64,000 nt of DNA from Clytia hemisphaerica (Eukaryota; Cnidaria; Hydrozoa; Leptothecata; Clytiidae): contig CACVBU010001102.1 of the NCBI GenBank assembly GCA_902728285.1, forward strand, positions 1,754,335 to 1,818,334, given 5' to 3'. Numbering within the stretch: the first letter of the stretch is position 1; the number at the start of each line of letters is the position of its first letter. The notes under the pieces were generated by a model. The model did not search any database, was not told the origin of the DNA, and saw only the letters and a list, made by a program, of their open reading frames with translations. The position numbers were made by a program, and so were the translations under genes. Shown piece by piece: positions 35,201 to 50,200 of this stretch.

Positions 35201-38200
35201 TTGTTGGCAAAACATTATTGATTTAAAGGGGAAAAACAGCCTCTACTTTTTGACATTTCAGTTAATAAATCTTATCCTGACTAAGGCCTTAGAAATCTTT
35301 TCAGAGGAGAAACTTCTTTAGACTAAAGGTTGGAGAACAGGCTTGAAAAAAAATCTGGTCCGAAATAATTGGTTTATTTGTTACTATTTAAAGTCTGTTG
35401 AGCAATAATGTTTTAAAAGAGCAGCAAAAATTGCTTAAACAGAGTCTTAGGAAAAATGTCCGGATCAATTAAAGAAAAAGAATGACTTTTTGATCAACCA
35501 ATCCTTCTCCTATAGAGGTCAAGATCAGACCAAAAACCAGCAAGAAGAGATAATATATTTTGTGCTGTATTCTTTTGATCTTCTTTTAGTATCTGGATTG
35601 TTTATGGGAGCAAGTCAAGACAATGAGAGAAGACAGCTGGCAAGAGAAACACATCAGGCGACCATATCAGGCTTTCCACAGTGTTATGTTGAAAGCTCTG
35701 CCGGTATGATTAGTGTTCATTATTTTGTGGATTGTATTTTTTGTCATGTTCAAAACCTTCAAAACCCCACAATTTCTTCTTTACATACAACAGTCAAATG
35801 AATTGAAAAGATTTCCTTGAAATACTGTAAAGAATTTTCATGTTAAACATATTATTATGACCAGAGTATCCAATGTAAATTCTACCTTGTTTCTGTTTGA
35901 ATGATTTCGTTGTTGATTTAATCATGTTCTTATTGAAGCTAATTATGAAATATCTCATTTTATTTTAAGCATCCTATCCCATCATTCAAAATACCAGCTC
36001 ACAATGATATCATCAAATATCCACTCCCTAGTGTTGTCTTTCGTATTTTCGATTACACTGATGCTCCAGAGGTATTTTTTGTTTTTCTCACTTTTTTTAC
36101 AAAGTCTAAGCAAAAGCATCTATATGTTTTTTTTATAAGCATTGCGCTTATAAGCATATCTAGACTCATATTTGGCAAAAATTTAAGCAAATGCTAAACA
36201 TTACTTCGAGCCTTCATTTTCAGAATTTGTTTGTTTTTGGCTGGATTTTCGAAATATCTCTAAATTTTGCTTAGGACAAGCATCCCTCAAAGCACTTTTC
36301 AGCTTTGTAAATCTCTCGATCTAAGCATTTCCGAACCAGCTTTTGGATTTTTGTATGCTTATAAAAAGAAAAAACATTTTTGTTCCTAAAATAGTATTAT
36401 TAATTTTCTGAAATAACGAACTTACTATCGATCATTTTCAATTCATTGTAAAGCTTGATAATCGCTTTTCATTCCTCGATCTCTCTTTAAAGCTCTTAAG
36501 ACTAACTAACAGGGAACATAACATTTTTGAAGTATGGTTATATAAATGGAGCTGAAAATGTTAGTTAAGGAGAGTCTGATCTATCTCTTAGGACAAACCT
36601 ATTCCCGGTGCACATGCTATTGAAAGATACTTGGTCGAAGAAACGATCTGGAGAATAATCAATACGCATTACAAGGATCGGAAAGAATGGTAATGTATTA
36701 TTATATTTTAAACATTAAAAGTTCACTAATTTTGCATGTAGACTTTCTGACTAGGTTCGCTAAATAAGGCTGCTACACTGTTTTTATCCACTTTTTCTTC
36801 AGTTTGATATTTTATTTGTATTAATAAAACTGTTCATTCCATTCTAGCGCTCAACAGCTACTGAACTGCTCTGCCAAAAGTCGCGTGTCAATAGAATATG
36901 TCATCTTAGAGGTGAGTTCTCTTGATGTTCTTTATGTAATAGTTAAATATTTGTGAAATATTTTCATATTATACAAGCAAATGTCTGATAACTGGTTTAT
37001 CGTTGACCAAGAAATGCACTTTTTGTGTTGAAAAGCGCAGGACACTTTTGTAGCAAAGTGACGTTAGATTGCTTCTACCGCTACAATGCAACAACATCTT
37101 TTCGTCCATTTATATTTTGTACATGTAAAATACAAGATATATTGTACTCTTTTTAACCAATCAGATTGAAGATATTTTTTAGATCGCTGATAAAATTATT
37201 TAAAGCATTTCACTCAGTAGTTAGAAGACTTTAGCCTTATGGTGTGCCAGTGTGTTTGCTTTTATTGGCCCCACATGAAACCTATGATGATCACTTACAA
37301 AAAAAAACTGATACTGATAAGTTGATGATGGTTGTTACTGATGGCACCGTTTGTTGTGTGTCAATTTTTGGCATAGATTTATAAAGAAGGGCGTGATGTA
37401 CATAAGCTCTTCCAACTAAAAATAAGTGAATATTGCAAAAAATATTGCTGCTATTGTTTTCGAAAACCCGCGAAGCTTTTGATTGGTCAAGCGCTGATAT
37501 TCTATTGTAATGTCACGTGACTTAGGTAGGATTACCTACTTAACCTCTGCACACTTTTCAGCAAAAACACGATATCTAGCCCTTCGGGCTTTATAAATCT
37601 ATGATTTTTGGTAGGGGCAACTGGAGAAAGTTAATATTCAAAGGTAGATCAATGTGCATATATTTTGATGTCTCGTATTAAAAAAAGCCGAAAGAAAACA
37701 TACTTGTTTCGATGCTATACGCTTATTAACACCTATTAAAATTACACGGGGTTTAGACCCTTCTATTTATTCTTATTTTATTTCAATTTCAGATCATTTT
37801 TGGTGCAATGTTTCGGCTACCAGAACCGGAGCACATTTTTGTCTTTTACGGATCACTTATCATTGAACTTTGTAAACTGAATCAATCCCTCATGCCTGGA
37901 TGTGTATCTTTTCAACTCTTTCAAGTCTTTTATTGTAATTCATTTCCCCAACAGTGCTCTCAACAATTGTGTAAATCATAAACAACCAGGGCGTAATCAT
38001 AAGATTTGGCTTTTTCAGAAATAGTCCGTGCCCCCCCCCCCTGTTGAGGATATCGGATATCCAGGGGGTTAACGATTTTTGTTCCAAAGTGGATATCTAG
38101 GGGGTTCAAATAAATATCTACAAGGGAGCGGATATCCAAGGGGTAAAGTGTCTTTTCAAGTAAAAAATACGATATCCAGGAAGTTGAGTATATTTTTAAG

Positions 38201-41200
38201 AGTGGATATCCAGTTAGTCATCATTAGTCTTTACTAATAAAAAAGTAGGATATCCAGGGGGTTCGATACTTCGAAAAATCAATATCCTCAACAGTGGGGG
38301 TAAAATTCTTTTCTGGAAAAGCCCATTTGAGGAAAAAACAAACAAACAAATCAATCTAGAACTAGCATTCTTTTCCGCTCTTCCAAGTCATCAACTTTTT
38401 TAATCCTTTGACAAGGAAATTCATCACGTGATGCACATTTTAACCAATAAAATTTGATAATTATTTCGAATGAAAATTAACACTACTCGTATAGGTCACT
38501 GAAAGATTATCTAATCCGAACACATACGATCACACCTTTATTTAGTTTGATCACGGTGCTCTGTTGGTGAACAAGTATTTTCATATTATGCTTAATGCAA
38601 GACATTCGTACATTGATATCTAGAACTACTAAGTTTACTGTTGCCAAGCCCTTTGATCTTCATTGTTAGACATATCCTTTACAGCCTTATAACCTGTTTA
38701 GAGATGAAATTATTTTTAAAAACAACTGTTTTAAGTTCTTAGTCAGCCCAGGTGACTCTTCAAATCGGTTCGACGATTTTTTTCCCACTGCTCGTTAATA
38801 CTTTAAGTTTTAATTCCGATTTCGGATTATTATCGGGAAACAGGATTTCGGAATTACTTTGCGCGCGAAAATATTTTTTCTTAGTAAGATAAAATAGGAC
38901 GAGAAAAACACATAACATAAAAAGACGCGTATAATTAATAAGAAAAAAAGAAAAAAGATTCTTTTTTGCGTCATATTCAATAGTTAATTAAAGATACTTT
39001 TGCATTGTAAATAAAGAAAGAGAACTAATTATAGAGAAAGTGAGTATTAAAGAAATTACTTTTCTTTGAATAATGTTAAGTTGTATACTACTTGTAGAAA
39101 TTTTTCTATTTGGGTCTTTTATTTTATTGTCATGACAAGACACCCCTCGAGTGTTTTTTATAATCTGATACATGTTTTTTTTATAAGCAAGTGTATGCCC
39201 CTTGGTCAGGCTCGTGTATGCTTAAGTTCTCAAAGTATCCAGGCATAGTTTATGCTTATTATATGCTTAAGAATTATGCTTATGATTCACCCCGAGCCAA
39301 GTTTTTTAATGAAATTTCAGAAATTTTATAAAAAATTTGCTCAGATTTTGGGAGCAGTGGAATGTAGCTAGCCGTGGAATGTCTTATTTTTTACATGACC
39401 TCTACCAAACCAGTTAAAAATGAAACAAAAACAAATAAAAAATACCTCTTGAAAAATATTTTAGGCTGACATATATGCTCATGTTATGCTTAGGAATTCT
39501 GCAAATCTGAGCCTTCATATGCTTATAAGCGTTATTCTTATAAAATATAAAAAAAAACATGTATCTCTGATATAAACTAGACAGGTTCGAGCTGTGAGTC
39601 CAATTTTGGACTCACATTTTTAACAGTTGAACAAGCGTAGGACTCACTCACTGAATAAAAATGAGTAAACGACTGGACCACAAAAAATCGCGCTTTTTTC
39701 TGAGGCAGTTTGAAAAGAGAAACTAAAACAAGCTTTCATTGGCTAATTCATCAACTGTCATTTTGAGGAGCGAGATTCAAATTCAATACGGCAATGCTAT
39801 TAATTTGTTTCGCCGACTTCTGCTTTGGACGGATCCTACTATGCACCACTACTTTTTCGTCTGAACGTTTCAAGCAAAAAGATACGCTCTTTTAAGCTTT
39901 TCAGATTTTAACAAAGCTAGATCTCTTATTTGTACTTCTAAGCCTTATGGGCTGACTTTCCAGCGCAGCTGGTTTATTCGCCTTTAAATGTTCTCAAGAC
40001 TCTTTTACCAAAAAAACAAGTGTAATTTATCAGCCTTGACTTTCATCAATCCATATAACAGGTGGCACAAACTGTAGAAATTCTTTTCGAACGATTGAAC
40101 ACAATGAATATCACGTGCATAGACAGGTTTGTGGTCTCCAACGTTTTTCTTAATATATCCTTATCGGAGTTTTTTATTTTTCTTAAAAAGTGATGCATTG
40201 TGGGATTGTTTCGGGAGTATTACAATAGAAATCTCTTAGGAATTTCTCGTGTGAATTCTATTGTAATACTCTCGAAACAATTCCACAATGTATCGCTTTT
40301 TTAGAAAACTCAAAAACTCCGATAAGGTCTATTAGTTTAGTCCGTCAATTTTACTAATGTTTTTTTTTGAAGAAAAAAATATGTTAGAAGGTACATCACC
40401 AATTCCCAATGGAAAGAAGATTTATTTAATTATCTTACAATCACAACAAACCCACATGAGTCGGTAACGATTATTCAAATGATATTGATAGTCAGTAGAT
40501 TTGTTGATAGTTAATATTGATATTCATATTCTAGGACTGGCTAGCCGATTTGGATATCTCTCTTTGACTTCAGAAGAAGCAGAGGTTCGAACTGGAAAAA
40601 CCTGCTTTTTTGGCGCTGACGCCTTAGACCAGTCGCCAGTCGGACCTTGCTCCTTTATTTGAAAGCCTTTTAATTGGAGTCCTCTTCTTTTTTTCAGATT
40701 TATAGATTGGTTTTCGTATCATTTGAGTAATTTCTCTTATAAATGGTCGTGGGATGACTGGTAAGGGCTGTGTTTGTTTGTTTGTTTGTTTGCTTTTATT
40801 TTGTGTATGGACTTGTTGGTGGAACTGTTCTGTGATAAATTACGCTAAATTGAAAAGTAGAGTAGAGTCTCCGTAACTCTAATAAGTTTTATGGTCCCTT
40901 CATCTACAATTTTCCACCTTTCAATTCAGGATACCATATGTTGACCATAGTCCCGATGATAACAAAGTTCGATTCATTTCTGAAGTTCTTGGAAAATGTC
41001 AGAGGTATAATTTTTTTTACTGAGAGTAACTTATAAATATCACGATGTCATGTTGAATAATCTTTAAAACACTCCCAGCAGATTCCAGTATCAAAATAAC
41101 GATGAGAAAAACTTTTGCATTTTGCATCAGTGACCCGTGTGTTATTTGCTTTAAATGCTTTAAATGCTGGAGTTTTTCATGATGATTAGGAAAATGTTTT

Positions 41201-44200
41201 ACTTTTGTTCCTCACTCCGTGACCTTTCATTACCCTTATGCTGATTGCTCGTTTACATACTTGATTTTCTTAAAATATTAAGATAAACTTACTTTATAAG
41301 AAGGTTTAGTACACGTTTAGTTTATTTTTTAAGAAACACACTTTTAAGAAACATGAGGCTGAGAATGCCTAAAAACTAAGAAACATCTAAGAAACATCTA
41401 AGAAACATGCTGAGGCTGACAATGAGAAAATAACATTTTTTAATTCACTTTTTTTTAAGAACCTTCCAATCAAATGTTTTTTTTCTATGCATGAATAATA
41501 GGCTGATTATGTCAAAAAGTTTACAAACATTTAAGAAGCATTTAAGGCTCAAAAGGCCGATTTCTTAAGAAACATTGAGACTGCTTGGTAAAACTAGTTT
41601 CTTAAAAAAACAAACGTGTATTCTGTTAAAAGTAGAGTCCGTCTATTCGGGTATTTCTTTAATTAAATTTAAATTTGAAATTATTTATTCAGATCTACCT
41701 ATCAAGATAAACTGGTCAGTACACTTCCGTCAGAAATGCAATCTTTACTTCCAGAGGCTACCCAAGGTTTCTTCAGGTTCGAAGCAGCTGAAAACGGTAC
41801 GTATTTATTTAGTTTTCAACTATATTATTTATATCATCATTGAAACACTTGCGTGCTTATCGACCTCAGTTTGATAGCGAACTACTAAACTGAGGAACAT
41901 CTTGACATACTTTTGGATTTCAATCACGCAGTATAATCTTTGCTTAGTGGATAAGAACTGTAAAGTACTGAATTGAAGATTAGCTGATATCTATTGTTAA
42001 ATATATTTCAATCATAATAAAGGGCTTCTTTTACTTTGCATTTATCTCCATTTCTAACTTCCACAACGTGTTTAATCAAATGATTAAACTAATCAGTCCT
42101 CTTTTTCGAAGGCACTTTGTGGCGTAATAAGGGACGGCGTAAGGGATCGAAATTAAATTAGGACTGGACTAAAAAAGGAAAAAGATTAAGGTTTGGCGTA
42201 AAAGGGGCCGACAAGGTAATTGAAAATTTAACCGTAATTTTTTTGGAATTTTAGAGGAAAGTGGTCATGCAGTTGTGCGTAAATTGATTGATGGCATCAA
42301 GACAAAAAAAGATACGCACGATTTGCTTGGAGTATTATACGAAATACCTGCTTCGGATAAATCCTTCTATGCGACAGACGAAGCTATTGGTAAGTAATAT
42401 TTTTTTGATAAAATCCGTATAATTATCAAGAAAAGTTATCTTTCAATTATATGGCTCTGACATCATCGATTCGTCTAACCTTGATATTCCGTATATTATA
42501 AAAATTGCTTTTGAAGAGCATCGTTTCCTACAAATACAACTTGGATCAGCCCCTAGCCTTTACCAAATTTCCTTTGTGAAAGCGATAACACAAAGTTAAA
42601 AACATTTTCAAAATCAAGATTTTCTATGGGTGGTTTGATACATGGTAGAATCCTTCTAAATATTCTATTCCAGGCGATTTCTAAAACAGGCTAGGCAAAA
42701 CCGAAAAGGTCCATCTAGAGTAAAGTGGTCCTCTTGCAATATTCACTAAGTGTTTCCCAGTCTCGGCTAGGTCCAGAATGGAATTTCCCTTATAACTTCA
42801 ATCAAATATGAAAAATCGTGGTGAGTGATTTTGTCCGGTAAAATTAAATAACCTGATTGAAGTCTTTGCCAATTTATAAAGAACTGCATTCATTTCGATC
42901 GTTTGTAACAACAGTACTTTAATTGTATTTATTTAGGTCCGGCAATCGATAATAACATTGCAGCTTTGAGAATCGAATGTTTTGTGTTGACCATCCTGAG
43001 AGCTGGATTGAAATCCATCAGTCACACATACAGTGCTTTGACCAAGTATGTATCTTTTTTTCTCTAATGAAATCTCGATCATTAAATAGTTATTAATTTG
43101 TGACATAGAATGCCCCCCCCCCTGAGCTTATGGGGGGGGCTAAACCATTTTTGCTTGATTGGGGGCTGTATTTTTCCAAAAATAGGGGGGGGCTGATTGT
43201 TGTGTAATAGAACTGGGGGTAGAGCTGATAGGTTGAAGATATTTTGAATTATGTTAAAAATCTATGCTGTGGGGAAGGTTTTATCCCTCTTGAAAAAAAA
43301 TTATTGAGAATTCGCATACGAAATTCCTTTGATATTTTGCTTTGTGAAGGTGTGGGCTATGTTTATTAGCCCCCCCTGAAAAATACTGGGCGGTGGACCC
43401 CTCTGCGCACTATGATTGTGATTTTTTGAATCGTAGTATTTGTGTTAGTAACGGTTTTAAATTATTTGTGTCAATTTCACCATCAAATCAAAACCTTTCA
43501 ACCATATTATTTATATAAACTAATATGAGAGCGACTAGAGTATATCATGCACTGCTCAAGTGATAAAGTAGCCTTTCACTAAAAAGTTGCATTGGGCTTT
43601 TCCAGAAAAAGATTTACCCTCACTGTTGAGGATATTGATTTTTCGAAGTATCGAACCCCCTGGATATCCACTCTTAAAAATATGCTCAACCCCCTGGATA
43701 TCCTCTCTTATAAAGATGCTTACCCCCGGATATCGTATTTTTTACGTATTTTTTACTTGAAAAGACACTTTACCCCCTGGATATCTGCTCCCTTATAGAT
43801 ATTTAACCCCTGGATATTCACTTTTGAACAAAAATCGTTAACCCCTTGGATATCCGATATCTTCAAACAGGGGGGGGGGTACGGACTATTTCTGGAAAAG
43901 CCCATTTTGAGAAATGTTTTGTCAAAATGACATTTGTGAATAAATTTATCAAGAGCTTTAGGTGAACAATTGAGCGCTCTTTTCCATTGTTTAAAATCAT
44001 GTTTTAAGCCATCATCATTTTGTTTAAAATTGTTTTTTTTTTCTTCAGATTTCACTCGTTATTTACAGAAGTCATCACCACCCGATCTGAACAAATGCAT
44101 TGTCTCAGAGCTGTACGCGAATTTTGGGGACGAAATCCACTGGTATAAACTAAAAGCTGTTTCTATTCTTTTTTCCCCGCCAATACACCTTTTCGACCGT

Positions 44201-47200
44201 AGCCACCAGTTGCCGCGCAGGCATTTTTTTGTCCGCTTTATCCCACTAAAACCGTCCCAGTCCTTTTTTTCGCACCCTATAGACAATAGAAAAATGTGTC
44301 AAAAAAGGATTGAATCGAATTTAGGGGGATAATCAAATAATTAAGTGGCACGCGAATACGGTCCAAAAGGTGTATACTATATATCCTCTAATTCTAAAAT
44401 ACGTTTAGTCTGACAAATCCACTAATGATATTTTAGTTAAGAAAAATATTTTTAATATAATATAAATGGTTTCCAGAGTTACGAAAAATATTACTAGATG
44501 GTTTCCAGCAACTTTAACCTGCTTAGCGCTAACAGTAGAATTGAGGTAGCCATTTGCTTCGAGCTTATAGACCAATTTTGTGTGACGTCATTTTCACCCA
44601 CGATCAGCCATTTACCTAAGAAATGATAGGAAGAATTATATGCAGGATGATTAAGTAACACCTTGATAGTTGAAAATATACAGAATTTTTCCCGTTTGGA
44701 CCTGCACACAGTTTTTAGTTTGTTTTTGTTTCGTGTGCGAAAATTATGTCAGTACATCCAGCGCCTAACTGAATTTTGCCGAATCAATCTATAAAGTTTG
44801 TTCTGGAACGGTCGAAAGCAGCTCTAGAATGAACTTTCCTGGTTTTTCAGATGATGCTTATTGTCATCGACAAAATGGTGAAATTGCAATACATTCAATG
44901 TAGTACTGTCGTCAATTGGATCTTTGCCAAAGAAATGGAAAGCGATTTCATGAAGTAAATATTTTGTTGTCATCTTTGTCTTAGAGCTCATATTAAATCA
45001 GGTTCTGACCCATATCATATTTAGTGTTTTTAAGTTTTCAAGATTTTAGGTGCAGCGTTCTTTAAAGGGCCGTGCTTATTAGTAGCGGTGCTTATTAGCG
45101 CTAGACCCGTGACCTTTATTAGTACAGTTAGGGGTGCCCTCCAAAAAGCAGGGATTTGACCATAAAATTTTCCACAACTTCGACGGAAAGTTTCTCCTTT
45201 GGATTTCCAACGGGTAGCAGGTAAAACTAAAAAAAAAGGATTGCAAGCTCTCAGCAGTGGTTGTAGAAAAGAGATATTTTCCGATCTTATTTTGATAGGT
45301 TTTCCACATGGGAACTGTTACATAACACACTAAAGAAAATGATGAAACACAAAGCTAAAGTAAAGGAAGATTTAGAGGACGCTCACGAAAAGTTGGATGT
45401 TCTTATTGATAAAGCTAAGAAAGAGGTTTGTACTTTTGTAGGTTTGTAATATCTCTTAAAATGAGAAAAATAGGTAAGATACTAATCCTCCTTAGCGTTT
45501 TTTGTAAAACTGTTAAGGCTCTTTAGGTCAGAGTGACTTGTTTTATCCATTCAAAATTTCGAATCCTATTTTAATCGGCCATTTTCCTAAAATTTAGAAT
45601 TTTTTTTCCCAAACTGAGAATAATTATAGTTTTTTTTAATTGGAAATCTCTGGACTTAATATAATACTAGACGGTACCCGGCGTCGCACGCCGGTTAAGC
45701 TGTAGCTGAACGCACTTAAAGTCCTTTGCATGTTGAAGCTGGCTTAAAAAAGCGATCAAATAAAAAAAATAAATCTCTACAACGTTTAACTCTAACCTTC
45801 CCTGGGTGTCTTATCTTTTAACCATATTTGGATCGTGTACTGTCCCCCCGTGACATATTATTTTGTTTAAGTTAAAAGTCATCAGAAAGAGCATCGTTTA
45901 CTGGAGACTGTTCATCTAACGTTTCCAGATCATCTAAAAAGAACGACAAATAACTATTAAAAAGCGACAAAAAGAACGACAAATTTTTAAAGAACGACAA
46001 ATTTCATATTTCGCCGTCCACAACCCCGACCGAAAGTAACTGTACCACCCCTAGAGATTCATTCGTCTTTGATTGTCACGGGAATTAACTGCATATCCTA
46101 CAAAAGCAATTTTGTGGTGTATTTACGAATGAGCCAGACGGACAATTACCTTCATTTGATAAAAGAACAGATACGATGATCGATATCCCTGAAATTTCTC
46201 TAGAAACAATAACAAGACAGATCAAGCAGCTTGACCCCAGCAAATCATTTGGACCAGATGAGATTCATCCGTTGATGCTGAAGGAACTAGTTGACTTCGT
46301 TGCAGAACCGCTGAAGATAATCATGAACAAAACATTAGAAGAGAGCGTATTACCTGAGGACTGGAAGATGGCGCATGTCACGCCAATCTACAAGAACAAG
46401 GGTGCTCACAACCTAGCCATAAACTACCGTCCAGTCAGTTTAACATCTATAGTATGCAAAATGATGGAGTCAGTGTTACGAAAAGCAATCATGGATCATC
46501 TTGTGGAAGAAAATCTTTTATCTGAAAAACAGTACGGTTTTATTGGTAAGCGATCAACAGTCACTCAACTTCTTTACTACATTGACCAATGTTGTGAAAC
46601 GATGGCAGAAGGCAAAGTTGTCGATTGCATCTATTTTGATTTTGCAAAAGCGTTTGACACCGTCCCTCACAGGAGGTTAAAGAAAAAACTGGAATGTTAC
46701 GGAGTAGGTGGAAGTCTACTAAACTGGATAACATCGTTTTTGTCAGATCGCAAGCAGCTGGTCAAAGTCAACTCTGCCAAATCAACAACTAACCCTGTTG
46801 TAAGTGGGATTCCTCAAGGAAGTGTACTTGGACCTCTGCTATTTGTCATTTACATCAATGATTTGCCAGAAAAAGTAGTTTCGGATGCATTTCTCTTTGC
46901 TGATGACACGAAAATAGTGAAGACTATAGATTCGGTTGAAGACTCTATCGCTGTACAAAGAGATATCGATGAAATGGAAAAATGGTCTCAGGATTGGTTA
47001 CTCACGTTCCATCCTGATAAATGTCATGTCTTAACAATAGGTAAATTCGCCAACATCAAGCATGCACACAGATACCAGCTTGGGGGTAATGAACTTGAAC
47101 ATGTTTTTGAAGAAAAAGACCTCGGCATCTTGATCGATTCGGAACTAACTTTCGAGGAGCATATATCCAAACAGGTCAACAAAGCAAATTCAATCCTTGG

Positions 47201-50200
47201 AGTCATCAAAAGAAGTTTTAACGACTTGAGTCCTTCGGCATTTTGTACTCTGTACACCACCTTTGTCAGACCTCACTTGGAATATGCACAATCAGTATGG
47301 CAGCCAAAATTACGTCGTAGTATAAATTTGATTGAAGGTGTTCAAAGACGAGCGACAAGACTGATTCCTCAATATCGTAATCTCCACTACGAAGAACGTT
47401 TTAAAAGACTCAAACTTCCATCTCTTGAGTTCAGAAGGCTTTTCAGTGATATGGTGCAAATATATAAGCATATTCATTTTTACGACCCACAGACAACTCG
47501 GAACAAGTTTGTTAAAAAATCCCGTCCAACCAGATTCCATCATCATGAATTTGTTCCAAACTTTGCTGATGATGGTTTTCGTGGGGCTCAGACGAAATCT
47601 TTCTACTATAGATCGATCCCAACATGGAATGCACTGCCGCGATTTGTCATCGAATCGACCTCAATCAAATCGTTTAAAGAAAGCCTTAACAAAGCGTGGG
47701 AAAAACACCAACTAAGATACTTGACATATTAATATTGTAATTAGAAATCGGTTCGTAGAGGTCCACCTCGGGCCTGTGAGCTTGTATACATCATAATAAT
47801 AATAATAATAATAATGTGGTTGAAAAGAACGGCAAATTTACGTATGCGTATTAGTCTCTATTTGGGTGAGCTGGAAACATTACATGAACTAACTCACTGT
47901 ACCAGTGTCGTTTGAAACGACTCTGCAGGTAGTTATTTTTCTCTCGCTTCGCTCGCGTTAAATATGCTGTCCAGTTTAAATGACAAAGTGGGAAGGTCAA
48001 AAAGAATAGTGCAACTATTTGTTTTTATCAGATCGAGAAAAAAAAAGACAATTCTAAGTTGCTTTTTTAAACCCTTGTCATAACTTTTCGAATTTAAACA
48101 TAAAAAATGACGTACACACTTTTTAACAATAACGACGACTCGAATATTTTTATAAGAAGAAAGAAGTGAACTAATTTTTTCTTATGCTTTATATCGCCCT
48201 TTGAATGTTGTTGTCCACAAACTTTTTGATTTTTATGTCTTGATTTACTTTTGAAATATTATTTTTTATGAAATGAAATTGTTTTGTTTTGAAATGAATT
48301 CGGATGTCATTAATAAATACGATCGTTAAATACATTCGAAAACATTCAAAACAAAAGAAGAGAGAAAAAGGCAAGTCTGGGCAGAAATTAAAATTACTAA
48401 ATGTAGATGGGCCTTAAATTTCAAAACAAGGGCTGAATAAAGTCTAAACCAAGCTCTATCCGATCTTTTGCAAATAGCGCGAATCCAATAGAACAATTTG
48501 TGGAGCAAGAGACTAAAAGTCATAATTTTAAAACACAAACAAAGCGAAAACAAAAGTGGTGACACACAGACGCACAAAGCACCGCTATTAATATATAGAT
48601 GAATTTTTGGAAGAATTTCTGTATGCGACGTTGAGACGGTTTCGGACGGTTTCGAAAGAAAACTATCAAACGCAAATTCATATTCTTACGAACATTTTCT
48701 GCTTTATGTTACGATTGACACTTGGCGGTGTTCGTCTTTTTCTAAGTGTATTTTTAGAACCAGAAGATAGGGACATATCTTTTCGTTCCCATAGGAACAA
48801 CGTCATGAAGAATCCGACGAAGAAGAAAATGACGAATCAAAATACGACATGACGCAAGCTGAAATCGAGCGACGTCAAGAAGAAATCGAAGAGTTGACAG
48901 AGAAAGTCGAAACTGCCAAGAAAGATCAAAAAGAACTTTTCCTTATTGTCTTTCAGGTACCCATAGAGTTTTCATTTTTAAAACTAGATTTTTTTAACTT
49001 TGCCTCGATTAGCTTGTCAACGATGCCTTGTAAAAAAATTTTCTCCAATGTTTCATTCTCCTTTGACCTAGAAAATACGGTTTTTACAAGGCTGTTTAAG
49101 ATTTTTGCTTGTGGTATAAACTTTCAAAAGTCCTGAGTAAAACTTCCACAATTTATAGCCTTATTATTTTCTAAATCCTTTTTGGACCTACCCGGAGGTC
49201 ATTTAATTTGACCGTTGTCCGTTCGTCTGTTACAAGCTTTTCTCGGGATTGGCTCATTAATTTTTTTAATTTTTTGCACAGTGATGCAAAGTGGTGATTC
49301 CCAAAAAGTGACGGAGCCCAATTTTCGAAAAAAAAATGTTTTGGGCAAATTTGGGCCAAAAAGTGCCTAAAAATGGGGTTTTTAGACTTTGTGTAAAATT
49401 GCTTCATTAGTTTTTTCTGATTTTATGCATAAAGATAAAGCGCAAGGTTCTCTAAAAAGTGGCTGAAGCAGTTTTTTTCGGAAAATTTTTTTTGGCCGTA
49501 AAAATCAGATTTTCCTATTTGGGGAAATTCCCCTATGTCATTTTTAGGGAAAAAGAGCATTTCTGGCGATTGGATCGATATTTTATTCTGTTTTTTATTT
49601 CTGTCCGATTTTCAAAAAATAATTTTTTGGGGCAAATTTGGGCCAAAATGTGGCTAAAAATGGGGTTTTCTGGACTTTGTGTCGTAAAAATCGGTTTTTC
49701 TTATTTGGGGACAAAGATAAAAGGCAAGGTTCTATAAAACGTAACTCAAGCCGTTCTTCGGAAAATTCTTTTTGGCCGTTTGGGGAAATTCCCTTTTGTC
49801 ATATTTAGGGAAAATGAGCATTTCTCGAGATTAGATTGGTATTTTTTTCTTATTTTTTGCATAGTGGTATAAAATGGTAGTATTTAATTTCTGATGGAGC
49901 CCGATTTTCGAAAAAATAATTTTTTGAGCAAAAAAGTGCCTAACATGGGTTTTTTGGACTTTTTAGACTAATTTGAGCTGTGATACTCACGATAATCTAT
50001 TCAAGCTGCTCACTACACTTTCTTATTCTCCTGCTATTCGTCCTATTTTTATCTGATTTTGATCACCAGGTAGGTCCATTCAGCATGTTGCTTATTTAAT
50101 TTTAAATCTCTATAAAATGGACTCTTCACGGTTCTTACAACTTTTAATATCCCGCCTTTGAAAAAAGTTTTGCTCAGGATCATGAAGGGTTATCTACACG

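Noticed and set aside
45671-48600. Large element from ACTAGACGGTACCCGGCG to CGCTATTAATATATAGATG surrounding the LINE
   Set aside because: The ends look like termini seen in other invertebrate repeats, but no inverted repeat, duplication or protein supports a single unit.
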